29,621 bases of DNA, taken from positions 1 through 29,621 of IMG/VR virus record IMGVR_UViG_3300027797_000094, one strand, 5' to 3'. The translations under genes were made by a program, and so were the position numbers. A model generated the notes under the pieces. That model made no database searches. It saw only the letters and a list, made by a program, of their open reading frames with translations, and was not told the DNA's origin. Within the stretch, counting starts at the first letter, position 1, and every line of letters starts with the position of its first letter. This stretch comes from a virus. Shown one piece after another: positions 22,742 through 29,081 of the stretch.

Positions 22742-23596
22742 ATGTGTCTATTAGTAGTGTGTGAACCTAACTCTACACCAAGTAGAGATGATTTACACGC
22801 TGGTGCTTGTAGTAATCCGCACGGCTATGGCTTTGCTATCCACGCAGGGGATAAGATTATCTCAGAGCGTGGTATGTCGGCAAAGAAAATAATCAAGCGG
22901 TTCTTAGAGTTGCGTAAGCAGTACCCTAATGGGTACGCTATGTGGCACGCTAGGTATGCTACACACGGAGTAAAGAACGAGCAGAATTGCCACCCATTTA
23001 TTGTAGGTGGTGACGAGCAGACTTATCTAGCACACAATGGTGTATTAGATATTAACATAGCCGACAATGATAGAAGGTCGGACACTAGAGTATTCGCAGA
23101 GGATACTCTGCCTGCTATGGGTGGCGTTACAGTATTAGATGATGATAATGTATTCCACATCTTACAGAAGTGGGCAGGTGGTAGCAAGATTGCGGTACTA
23201 ACTACCGACCCCAAAGCGCAGTACCCTATGTACCTACTCAATGAGAACTTGGGTACTTGGGACGACAAGGGTGTATGGTGGTCAAACAATTCGCACAAGC
23301 GCACAACTGTGGTCAAAGCAACGACTGCTACCTACCCTAACTACTGGGAGAAGCAAGAAAAAGATTATGATTACAACGATGAATTGCTCAAGTATTACAA
23401 GGCTTTAGAAGAAGGTGACACGATAGATATGGAGGTGTGTATATTCTGCGAAGCCATTGTAGATTTCACGGAGAACCCATACTATTGTACAATGTGTGAG
23501 TCCTGCTACGATTGTGAGCAGGTCATAACAGATTGTCTATGCTACACACCTGATAGGGTGTGGAAATCCAAGCAGTCCTTTGAGGATATGCTATAA
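22742..23596 (+). CDS. Class II glutamine amidotransferase with Cys-rich tail
   Basis: 284 aa. Cys2 directly follows Met1, the N-terminal nucleophile of class II (Ntn) glutamine amidotransferases. Supporting motifs: SNPHGYGFAI (24-33), MWHARYATHGVKNEQNCHPF (68-86) and YLAHNGVL (95-102), with RSDTRVFAE (112-120) as in GATase II proteins that act on gamma-glutamyl amides. The C-terminus (233-268) has CIFCEA, CTMCESCYDCE and CLC: a zinc-binding cluster like the N-terminal knuckles of the preceding amidoligase. The gene follows the amidoligase by 11 bases in the same operon. Known family chemistry is release of ammonia from glutamine or cleavage of gamma-glutamyl amides. Whether it feeds or reverses the amidoligase is not decidable from sequence. 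Confidence 0.84.
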   Translation: MCLLVVCEPNSTPSRDDLHAGACSNPHGYGFAIHAGDKIISERGMSAKKIIKRFLELRKQYPNGYAMWHARYATHGVKNEQNCHPFIVGGDEQTYLAHNGVLDINIADNDRRSDTRVFAEDTLPAMGGVTVLDDDNVFHILQKWAGGSKIAVLTTDPKAQYPMYLLNENLGTWDDKGVWWSNNSHKRTTVVKATTATYPNYWEKQEKDYDYNDELLKYYKALEEGDTIDMEVCIFCEAIVDFTENPYYCTMCESCYDCEQVITDCLCYTPDRVWKSKQSFEDML

Positions 23597-23597
23597 T
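23589..23597 (+). promoter_or_regulatory. Extended -10 promoter candidate TGCTATAAT
   Basis: A perfect TATAAT with a TGn extension lies at the stop codon of the amidotransferase gene, 55 bases before the next start. No good -35 is seen at the usual spacing, which extended -10 promoters tolerate. A stem (CTGTAGGC/GCTTACAG, 23604-23625, one G-T pair, 6-nt loop) lies in the would-be leader. It may start a separate transcript for the downstream small genes and lysis region. Confidence 0.4.
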
Positions 23598-23651
23598 AAG
23601 TTTCTGTAGGCAACAAGGCTTACAGATTGTTCGACAACTAGAGAGGGTAAT

Positions 23652-23918
23652 ATGTCCAACACAGATACAATTCTCGGCTTAGCCGAGGAACTGCGAGTAA
23701 TCGCAGATGAAATCGCTTACAACACCTATGCGGAGTCAACAGACTTCACAAAGCGTGGCACTATCGTCAAGGCTAAAGAAGTTCAGAACCGCTTCAAGCC
23801 TAAGTCAATGTGGGTTTCACTCGGAGACGGCACATACAAGCACATCACAGGTAAGAAGGGCTTAGTTACTAAGCAGTCACGCCTTGATGGGTTCGTAGAT
23901 GTGGTGTTCGAAGCGTAA
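23652..23918 (+). CDS. Hypothetical 88-aa protein
   Basis: ATG at 23652 after GAGAGGGTAAT. The first half is an acidic helix (TILGLAEELRVIADEIAYNTYAE). The second half is beta-like and basic: KRGTIVKAKEVQNRF, SMWVSLGDGTYKHITGKKGLV and DGFVDVVFEA. No Cys and no membrane segment. It overlaps the next gene by one base (TAATG). No family recognised. It is the first gene after the promoter candidate, so may be the lead gene of the lysis-side transcript. Confidence 0.6.
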   Translation: MSNTDTILGLAEELRVIADEIAYNTYAESTDFTKRGTIVKAKEVQNRFKPKSMWVSLGDGTYKHITGKKGLVTKQSRLDGFVDVVFEA

Positions 23919-24133
23919 TGAACCCAATACACCAAGAGCAGGGAACTTTTCTTGGTTGGTGGGATTTAGAAGGGTTGGTTGGTACGCTACTTGAGTGTGC
24001 CGATCAACTCTCCCACTATAATGATGAGCACGGTGACTTAACCGAACTCATAAATCGTACTCGCATAACTGCGAACGAACTTTCACCACGCATAACTGAA
24101 AGGATTGTCAATGGCACACGAGCCACAAACTGA
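23918..24133 (+). CDS. Hypothetical 71-aa protein
   Basis: ATG overlapping the previous stop. A Trp-containing N-terminus (TFLGWWDLEGLVGTLLECAD) leads into an acidic turn (HYNDEHGDLTELINRTRI) and an Arg/Asn-rich C-terminus. It overlaps the next small gene by 23 bases in another frame. No family recognised and no function suggested. Confidence 0.55.
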   Translation: MNPIHQEQGTFLGWWDLEGLVGTLLECADQLSHYNDEHGDLTELINRTRITANELSPRITERIVNGTRATN

Positions 24134-24263
24134 CGACCCAATCGCGCTTGATATTTATAGAGAGTGCGACGACTGCGGGATCGAACACGATAGCAGTAGA
24201 GACTGTGACGAGTTCGCTTCATCAGAACCCGATGAAATGTGGGACGATTTCTTCGACGAATAA
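24111..24263 (+). CDS. 50-aa acidic peptide with CxxC
   Basis: ATG at 24111 preceded by GAAAGGATTGTCA, the same ribosome binding site pattern as neighbouring genes. The product is very acidic, with YRECDDCGIEHDSSRDCDEF in the middle (Cys19, Cys22, His26, Cys32: a possible single metal site) and a C-terminus EMWDDFFDE. The size and Asp/Glu load resemble small DNA-mimic or adaptor proteins, but this is only composition. No family recognised. Confidence 0.52.
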   Translation: MAHEPQTDDPIALDIYRECDDCGIEHDSSRDCDEFASSEPDEMWDDFFDE

Positions 24264-24290
24264 AATGTCCACCAAGTAGAAAGGATAGTA

Positions 24291-24407
24291 TTGGAGTTAA
24301 CTAGATTTATATTTATCTTCAGTATCATTGCCTTATTGGGTGGTGTTACTCCGCTAGGTATAATATTTTTCTTGTTCGTACTTTACATACTAGGTATAAT
24401 GTTATGA
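24291..24407 (+). CDS. 38-aa hydrophobic peptide, holin-like candidate
   Basis: TTG start at 24291 with AGAAAGGATAGTA just upstream. The stop overlaps the WhiB start as ATGA. Apart from the first four residues (one Glu, one Arg) the peptide is almost wholly hydrophobic, in two stretches separated by GGVTPLG: FIFIFSIIALL and IIFFLFVLYILGIML. Two membrane passes in a hairpin, or one long one, are possible. It lies two genes before the cell-wall lytic enzyme in the same coupled operon, where a holin would be expected, but it is shorter than most holins. A tiny regulatory membrane peptide is the alternative. Confidence 0.5.
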   Translation: MELTRFIFIFSIIALLGGVTPLGIIFFLFVLYILGIML

Positions 24408-24724
24408 ATGGATTATGTACGGGTCATAGTGACCCTGACCTATGGTTCTCAGACACATTGGAAACTGTAGGTAGTGGTAGTGTTCCTAGAGCACAGCAGA
24501 TTGCTATGCTTAAACGAGCACGACAAGCACTGGCAATTTGTAATAAGTGTCCTATCATTAAGGAATGCTTAGAAGAAGGTATGAAGAGTGAGAATGTTGA
24601 CTGGGGTATTTGGGGTGGCACACTATCAGGCGAGCGACTTCTTATCAAAAGAAAGACAGTCAAAGGTACTGATCGAATAAGGAAAGTACACTTCGCACAT
24701 AGAGTGAGAGGAACACAACAATGA
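24404..24724 (+). CDS. whiB: WhiB-family iron-sulphur transcription factor
   Basis: 106 aa, ATGA overlaps at both ends. Four conserved cysteines bind a 4Fe-4S cluster: Cys5, then Cys46-x2-Cys49-x5-Cys55. Other landmarks are DPDLWF (10-15) after Cys5 and the G[VI]WGG turn at 68-72 (GIWGGT), followed by a basic C-terminal tail (RLLIKRKTVKG). WhiB proteins occur only in Actinobacteria and their phages and act with the principal sigma factor. Phage copies such as mycobacteriophage TM4 WhiB repress host whiB2 and affect division and superinfection. Here it is translationally coupled to a hydrophobic peptide and to the transglycosylase, so it may time or modulate the late/lysis programme. It is the best host clue in the window. 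Confidence 0.93.
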   Translation: MNGLCTGHSDPDLWFSDTLETVGSGSVPRAQQIAMLKRARQALAICNKCPIIKECLEEGMKSENVDWGIWGGTLSGERLLIKRKTVKGTDRIRKVHFAHRVRGTQQ

Positions 24725-25119
24725 GAGTAATGATTTTCTTACTGCTTATCATTGGCGCAATGCTGAAGTTCGGACAACAAGTAAATGAACCTACACCACC
24801 GATGGGAACGGTAGAGATTCAACAGACTTGGACTGTCACGGACAGTAAGGCATACGCACAAGATAGGCTGAAAGAATGGCAACAAAAGCAGTGGTCTTGC
24901 CTTAACAGATTGTGGGGTAAAGAATCAGCGTGGAATCCTGATGCTTATAATAGCATTAAGGTAATGGGGAGAAACGCTGGTGGAATACCACAACTGTTAG
25001 GGCTTGACCCTGCCACACCAGCCACGCGTCAGATTGAGCGCGGCTTGGATTACATTTACTACAGATACGGAACTCCTTGCGAGGCTTGGAAGTTCTTTAC
25101 AAAGAATGGGTGGCACTAA
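24721..25119 (+). CDS. Membrane-anchored transglycosylase-like lysin
   Basis: 132 aa, start overlapping the whiB stop (ATGA). Residues 1-15 (MRVMIFLLLIIGAML) form a signal anchor or secretion signal without an obvious cleavage site. The domain at about 58-132 has LWGKESAWNPDAYN (Glu68 as probable catalytic acid), GGIPQLLGLDPATPA and QIERGLDYIYYRYGTPCEAWKFF, ending in NGWH. This is the layout of the short SLT/Rpf-related transglycosylase domains of actinobacterial phages and secreted proteins. It would cleave peptidoglycan from outside the membrane at lysis. There is no cell-wall binding repeat. Secretion by its own signal would make it partly independent of a holin, like SAR or signal-bearing endolysins. 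Confidence 0.78.
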   Translation: MRVMIFLLLIIGAMLKFGQQVNEPTPPMGTVEIQQTWTVTDSKAYAQDRLKEWQQKQWSCLNRLWGKESAWNPDAYNSIKVMGRNAGGIPQLLGLDPATPATRQIERGLDYIYYRYGTPCEAWKFFTKNGWH

Positions 25120-25343
25120 TGAGTAAAGATATAAACGATCTTGTACCTGACTACTCGGAGTCAATGGACATACGCGGTAATCCAACTCGCGTGTGTCCCT
25201 GTAGTTCCGACACCTGGAATGTCAAGGTCAAGTTCGATGAGGACGGTGACATAGGTATGTACTTCTTAGATATGGAGTGCGCTTCCTGTGGTACACTAGC
25301 AACAGCACCAACGCCTATAGATGGGGAGATAGAAGATGCCTGA
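25119..25343 (+). CDS. Small zinc-ribbon-like protein
   Basis: 74 aa from an ATG overlapping the lysin stop (TAATG); longer in-frame starts lie inside the lysin. Two Cys pairs, RVCPCSSDTWNVKVKFDEDG and MECASCGTLATAP, flank a beta hairpin, a typical zinc-ribbon arrangement of about 45 residues. The N-terminus is acidic (SKDINDLVPDYSESMD). Function unknown; such ribbons usually bind nucleic acid or protein partners. Overlaps the next gene by 8 bases. Confidence 0.6.
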   Translation: MSKDINDLVPDYSESMDIRGNPTRVCPCSSDTWNVKVKFDEDGDIGMYFLDMECASCGTLATAPTPIDGEIEDA

Positions 25344-25509
25344 TTTCTTACACGAGATTACAAAAGATCGCCAGTCTCGGCAAGAACTTCTTGACTGGCA
25401 ATCATCTATCAGTCACGCTATAGAACAACAGAACCTAACCGATCCTTGGGCAGCGGTAGAAGCACGTAACGCTGATGAAGAGTTACATTATAGTGGAGGA
25501 CCATTCTAA
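25336..25509 (+). CDS. Hypothetical 57-aa protein
   Basis: ATG at 25336 (AGATAGAAG upstream), stop at 25507-25509. It is a charged helical peptide: FLHEITKDRQSRQELLDWQ, then AIEQQNLTDPWAAVEARNADEE, ending in HYSGGPF. It is embedded in the chain of overlapping genes (8-base overlap before, TAATG after), which supports it despite its size. No family recognised. Confidence 0.55.
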   Translation: MPDFLHEITKDRQSRQELLDWQSSISHAIEQQNLTDPWAAVEARNADEELHYSGGPF

Positions 25510-25682
25510 TGCCAACATATGAATACCGTTGTGACAAATGCAATGCACATCTAGTAATGTCACGCAATGTCAACGATAGAGATGCTACAATTGAATGTGA
25601 TTGTGGCTATGTATTTACACGTATATTCACACCACCAGCAATCCAGTTCAAAGGGACTGGGTTCTATTCGACAGGAGGATAA
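25509..25682 (+). CDS. FmdB-type zinc-ribbon protein
   Basis: 57 aa. MPTYEYRCDKCNAH at the start and ECDCGYVFTRIFTPPAIQFK, followed by GFYSTGG, at the end match the FmdB/CxxC_CxxC_SSSS family almost along its full length: Tyr-Glu-Tyr-x-Cys-x2-Cys, a second Cys pair (Cys30, Cys32, here CxC instead of CxxC) and the PPAIQFKGxGFY tail. Cellular members are small regulators linked to amidase and formamidase operons; phage copies are known but unassigned. Overlaps its neighbours by one base on each side. Confidence 0.8.
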   Translation: MPTYEYRCDKCNAHLVMSRNVNDRDATIECDCGYVFTRIFTPPAIQFKGTGFYSTGG

Positions 25683-26260
25683 TGTCACTACAAAACTTAA
25701 CTGAGATAGATTTGTTTAATCTTCTTAGAAAGAATCTATACAATGATTTAGTTCACGTAACTAATGATGAGTACTCTGCTAGCGATGCGTTCTCTATCGA
25801 GCACGGCATATATGTAGAACTCAAATGTCGTAGGGCCCACTACCCCGACCTTATGATTGAGAAATTAAAGTATGATAGACTCAAGGCTGAGGCAGATAAA
25901 CTCGGTGTAACACCACTGTATATCTGCTCAACGCCTAAGGGTATATGGGAGTTCAACCTTGACCTAATCAAGATTGACTGGTTCAACAAAGATGATTTGC
26001 CTGCTACAACAGAGTTCGACAATAAAGAAAAGATAACAAAGGAGATAGGCTTAATCCTTATTGACAAGGGTAAACCTATTCTTCCTTGGTATCCTGACTA
26101 TGATAGTGAAGATCAATTCATTAACGAGTCAATGACTGCCTTCGCTGAGGATATGTATGTAGACCCAGCAGAAGCAGGACTCTTTGATGATAGTCTATTA
26201 CTAACTGATGAAGAGATACTTGCCGTTGAGGAAGAAGATGAACCACTACAGTTCAACTGA
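25682..26260 (+). CDS. PD-(D/E)XK-like nuclease candidate
   Basis: 192 aa from the ATG at 25682, preceded by ACAGGAGGATA. The first 100 residues carry a likely restriction-like nuclease core: SASDAF (Asp35), then IYVELKCR (Glu46-x-Lys48), the D...ExK signature, followed by a helix LMIEKLKYDRLKAEADKLG and a strand TPLYICS. The last 40 residues are very acidic (DEEILAVEEEDEP). Phage enzymes with this core resolve junctions or degrade host DNA. The gene ends the rightward operon and its tail overlaps the convergent sigma-factor gene by 15 bases. The nuclease call rests on short motifs. Confidence 0.6.
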   Translation: MSLQNLTEIDLFNLLRKNLYNDLVHVTNDEYSASDAFSIEHGIYVELKCRRAHYPDLMIEKLKYDRLKAEADKLGVTPLYICSTPKGIWEFNLDLIKIDWFNKDDLPATTEFDNKEKITKEIGLILIDKGKPILPWYPDYDSEDQFINESMTAFAEDMYVDPAEAGLFDDSLLLTDEEILAVEEEDEPLQFN

Positions 26261-26932
26261 TTCATCTTGTTCTCCTTCAACTTCTTTATCAGGTCGATCA
26301 ATATCTTGATAAGGTCGGAATCCACCGATCTTGTTAATAAGTTTACGTACCGCTCTAGTGGCACGCATACGCACGGCATCGCTGCTGCCAGCATTTAATT
26401 CAGTAGCAATGTCTGCGAACTCCATAGATTCTGCATATCGGAGGAAGAGTAACCTTCTATCCTGGTCATTTAACTTCCGATATGCATTATCTATTTCAAC
26501 CATCATCGCCTGCAAATTTCCACCTTCTGCTGGAGCACTCGGTCTCCCTGGTCTACCGAGATTCAACTTATGAGTTACACCCCACTCGCCACGTAACACA
26601 GGTGGCAGTAGTGCTTCTACTACATCGGGTTCGTAATAATATAAATCACTTTGATCATACCCAAGACTCTTAGCTTTCCAGTACTGACAGTAATCTATAG
26701 CCCTGTTCCGCAAGGAACGATAGATTAAATTCTTTGCATCCTTCTTATCGATGAGTTCCCAATCAGATAGATTGTTTGCGTGCATAGGGAACCACTCATA
26801 CAATGCTTGCTTTATATCTTCTAGTTCAACCATCTCGTACTTTTTATGGTACTCAGATGCTACGTGAACTACTATAAATTCCCAAGGTTCAATGCGTGAC
26901 CAGTCCACGCTACCACTTCCAAGTCTTGCCAT
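26246..26932 (-). CDS. Phage sigma-factor-like protein (sigma-70 regions 2 and 4)
   Basis: 228 aa using the ATG at 26930-26932 (MARLGSGSVDW); a TTG 24 bases upstream would add eight residues. Residues about 20-110 resemble region 2: DIKQALYEWF, then KNLIYRSLRNRAIDYCQYWKA. After a Gly/Pro-rich linker, residues about 145-205 resemble region 4: AYRKLNDQDRRLLFLRYAES, then FADIATELNAGSSDAVRMRA, a helix-turn-helix that contacts -35 DNA, and RAVRKLI. The C-terminal tail is acidic. This is the two-domain ECF-like layout seen in actinophages. It would redirect host RNA polymerase to phage promoters. It overlaps the phosphoesterase gene by 23 bases and is tail-to-tail with the nuclease gene. Confidence 0.75.
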   Translation of the reverse strand: MARLGSGSVDWSRIEPWEFIVVHVASEYHKKYEMVELEDIKQALYEWFPMHANNLSDWELIDKKDAKNLIYRSLRNRAIDYCQYWKAKSLGYDQSDLYYYEPDVVEALLPPVLRGEWGVTHKLNLGRPGRPSAPAEGGNLQAMMVEIDNAYRKLNDQDRRLLFLRYAESMEFADIATELNAGSSDAVRMRATRAVRKLINKIGGFRPYQDIDRPDKEVEGEQDESVEL

Positions 26933-27650
26933 CGACAGTGAATGATCTATTAACAATCGGTACTAGTTGTGGCACAACACTCTTGCCATCAACGTGTAAG
27001 ATACCAAAGCCTTGTTGCCACGTAAACAACCCTGCTTTAATATACTTTGCATTCTTATAATCCATTAAGTTGCCAAGTTCCATACCCCATACAGTCTTAG
27101 GTGTACCGCCACGATACGCCTGTGTGTGGTGTGTAAGACCCATACGGTGCGTGTGTCCACAGACTACACTCATACCTGAACGCTTGGCTAAGCCCAATGC
27201 GGTGGCTCCTGCGGTAGGCTGTACGTTACCTTCATCACCGTGCATAAGTAACCAACCAGGTGCTAGTTCATATGGATCTTTGTGATACTTAATCTCTAAC
27301 TCATCAAGCCCAAGGAAATTTTCTAATTGCAATTCGGGTAAACCCAGTAGTCCAGGTGCACGCATAGCAACAGTGTTAAACAATCTATCTGTATGATTAC
27401 TTCTAACCATATGCTCAACAGTTAAGTCATAAAGTACTTGTCTTGTTGTATCACGGTCACGTCCTATTGACCGCTCAAACTCCAACTCCGTACCCTTACT
27501 CCACTTACTGATTGTCTGCATATCCATTTCATCACCACAGGATACAACTGTATCAGGTTGGTACGCCTTAATGAACTTTGAGATTGCCTTCACGGCTTCT
27601 ACGTCGTGATATGGTACCTGCAAATCTGATATGCAAACGATTGTTTTCAT
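26910..27650 (-). CDS. Calcineurin-like metallophosphoesterase
   Basis: 246 aa; GGAGATAACACA precedes the ATG. Metallophosphoesterase motifs are in order: SDLQVPYHD (Asp9; Gln11 stands where His is usual), CGDEMD (Asp40), RSNHTD (Asn85, His86), LMHGDEG (His137) and CGHTHRM (His166, His168). The Gln variant is common among phage members that start SDxQxP. No signal peptide. Substrates of this family range from DNA ends and RNA caps to cyclic nucleotides. The replication-side location suggests nucleic acid processing or removal of defence signals, which is inference. Confidence 0.86.
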   Translation of the reverse strand: MKTIVCISDLQVPYHDVEAVKAISKFIKAYQPDTVVSCGDEMDMQTISKWSKGTELEFERSIGRDRDTTRQVLYDLTVEHMVRSNHTDRLFNTVAMRAPGLLGLPELQLENFLGLDELEIKYHKDPYELAPGWLLMHGDEGNVQPTAGATALGLAKRSGMSVVCGHTHRMGLTHHTQAYRGGTPKTVWGMELGNLMDYKNAKYIKAGLFTWQQGFGILHVDGKSVVPQLVPIVNRSFTVDGKTWKW

Positions 27651-27668
27651 TGTGTTATCTCCATTACC

Positions 27669-27749
27669 TTAGATGCCAAATATCGCACTGATTAGTGCAA
27701 GTATAGACATTAATTCTAGTTGAAGCGATAGTAAAATTGCCAACATCAT
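27669..27749 (-). CDS. 26-aa hydrophobic micropeptide candidate
   Basis: The frame starts at 27747-27749 with ATGATG overlapping the previous gene's stop (ATGA) and has GTGGGAC upstream. The product is almost entirely hydrophobic (MMLAILLSLQLELMSILALI, then SAIFGI), long enough for one membrane pass. It fills most of an otherwise empty gap between two genes. Its size makes chance possible; translational coupling is the main support. Confidence 0.4.
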   Translation of the reverse strand: MMLAILLSLQLELMSILALISAIFGI

Positions 27750-28117
27750 TTGTCCCACTCATCCCTAAGTACTAGCAACCCAATGATTGCATAGTTAGCC
27801 ATATCTTTTAACGTATCCTCCAAACTTTCGTGCTTAGGGTCAGCACCGCTCTCAACTAAGTTATTAAGACGAGCCAACTTATCGTGCATTCGGACACGCA
27901 ATCCATTCAACGGACCACCTGGACTCTCGCTGATATTCTTTGGGCCGTAGTCCTCGTGCTTACTAAGAAGCAATTGTTCTAACTCAAAGAAAGTTTTATC
28001 TACTGCTTCTCTGAAGCGAATATTGGAACTGTCAATGTTATAGTTAAGATGCTTGACGTCAAGTCCAAGTTCTTTATCTTGAACCCTTGATTTTTTAGAT
28101 GCCATATAATCTGCCAT
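27746..28117 (-). CDS. Nmad1/DUF1599-like protein
   Basis: 123 aa from an ATG at 28115-28117 with GAGGAAGT upstream; an ATG four codons on is the alternative. Motifs KHEDYGPKNISESPGGPLNGL, VRMHDKLARLNNL and DTLKDMANYAIIGLLVLRDEW match the small all-helical family listed as DUF1599 or nucleotide-modification-associated domain 1, common in actinophages and other phages. The spaced Glu/Asp/His/Lys residues recall MazG-like nucleotide pyrophosphohydrolases. It may act on modified or non-canonical nucleotides; this is family-level inference. Confidence 0.75.
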   Translation of the reverse strand: MADYMASKKSRVQDKELGLDVKHLNYNIDSSNIRFREAVDKTFFELEQLLLSKHEDYGPKNISESPGGPLNGLRVRMHDKLARLNNLVESGADPKHESLEDTLKDMANYAIIGLLVLRDEWDK

Positions 28118-28123
28118 ACTTCC

Positions 28124-28459
28124 TCATTCCTTATCTTCGAGTAATTGTTTGAGTTCATTATCCAAATCCGCTACGCTAGAACTGACTATCATATCTTCAA
28201 TTGTGTCCACGATAGTTCGTGGGTCAGTCTCAGCAAGAAACAAAGTCAAGTATGTCTCTTGGGCTATGCGCTTGACATCATCGGGACTGTCAGCATAACG
28301 ATACAGACACTTAAGCAATGAACCTATCATTAACTTATACCCATTAGGTAAGATCAATGCTGGGTCAAACTCATCGTCCTCTTCGAGTAGATGGTCTGTT
28401 GCTTCAAACACATTCTCAAACTTCTCACCACACTCTGGACATTCATCTCTGTTAATCAT
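28124..28459 (-). CDS. Zinc-knuckle protein next to primase
   Basis: 111 aa from the ATG at 28457-28459, overlapping the Toprim gene's end by 8 bases (MINRDECPECGEKF); a start at 28489 would add ten residues. The longer open frame back to 28774 runs through the Toprim gene and is not used. CPECGEKF near the N-terminus is one CxxC knuckle without a clear partner. The rest is acidic and helical (ATDHLLEEDDEFDP, LLKCLYRYADSPDDVKRIAQ, LDNELKQLLEDKE). No family recognised. Location suggests a role with replication proteins. Confidence 0.6.
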   Translation of the reverse strand: MINRDECPECGEKFENVFEATDHLLEEDDEFDPALILPNGYKLMIGSLLKCLYRYADSPDDVKRIAQETYLTLFLAETDPRTIVDTIEDMIVSSSVADLDNELKQLLEDKE

Positions 28460-29081
28460 CGAATCCCATTCCCATCTTCTCTCTGACATACTCTGCCCCG
28501 TGTTTGACGTAGGCAGAATTAACATCTTCACCTTCACCCATTGAGACAATGGTGACTGGTAATTCTCTTGCGAGTCCAGTTGCGAATTCTTTTCCTGGCT
28601 GATCTCCGTCTGCGAAAACAAATATTCTTTCAAAGTCCGCAAGTAATCTTGTATAATGTTTCTTCCACGAGTTAGCACCAGGAACACCAACACAAGGAAT
28701 ACCAATACACTTACTGAGAGTAAGAGTGTCCAACTCACCTTCACATACTCCAATCCAATCACCTGCTCGTTCAATATCTAGAACGTTGTACATCTTTGTT
28801 TCAGCACCAGTCATACCCATATACTTAGGCTCAACAGCAGGGTTAAGACTGCGGAAACGAAGATCAACAACCCCAGTTTTAGTAATGTACGGGATGGCAA
28901 GTCTACCAATGAACGCTTCGTGTCCAACCTCAGGCTCCGCGACTACGCCTAATCGAGCCAGCCGTGCCACTTCCACTGTTATACCTCTGCTTTTGAGGTA
29001 ATCTTCGGCTAGATAAATGTTTTCCTGATACCGATGGACTGCTCGCCCCAGTAATTCCTTCTGCGATTCGTTTTGCTTCAC
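28452..29081 (-). CDS. DnaG-type primase, Toprim/polymerase part
   Basis: 209 aa, GTG start at 29079-29081 with AGAGGGGG about nine bases upstream. An N-terminal helical part (YQENIYLAEDYLKSRGI) and LGVVAEPEVGHE, FIGRLAIPYIT and VVDLRFRSL match the start of the DnaG RNA polymerase domain. Toprim motifs follow: VCEGELDTLTL (catalytic Glu) and FADGDQPGKEFA (the DxD pair). The zinc-binding part is in the preceding, out-of-frame overlapping gene. Together they would make RNA primers on lagging-strand DNA. There is no helicase domain, so a separate helicase is expected outside the window. Confidence 0.82.
   Translation of the reverse strand: MKQNESQKELLGRAVHRYQENIYLAEDYLKSRGITVEVARLARLGVVAEPEVGHEAFIGRLAIPYITKTGVVDLRFRSLNPAVEPKYMGMTGAETKMYNVLDIERAGDWIGVCEGELDTLTLSKCIGIPCVGVPGANSWKKHYTRLLADFERIFVFADGDQPGKEFATGLARELPVTIVSMGEGEDVNSAYVKHGAEYVREKMGMGFDD

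Noticed and set aside
28490-28774. N-terminal extension with a hydrophobic segment on the zinc-knuckle protein at 28124
   Set aside because: It runs through the Toprim coding sequence in another frame; the apparent membrane segment is a shadow.
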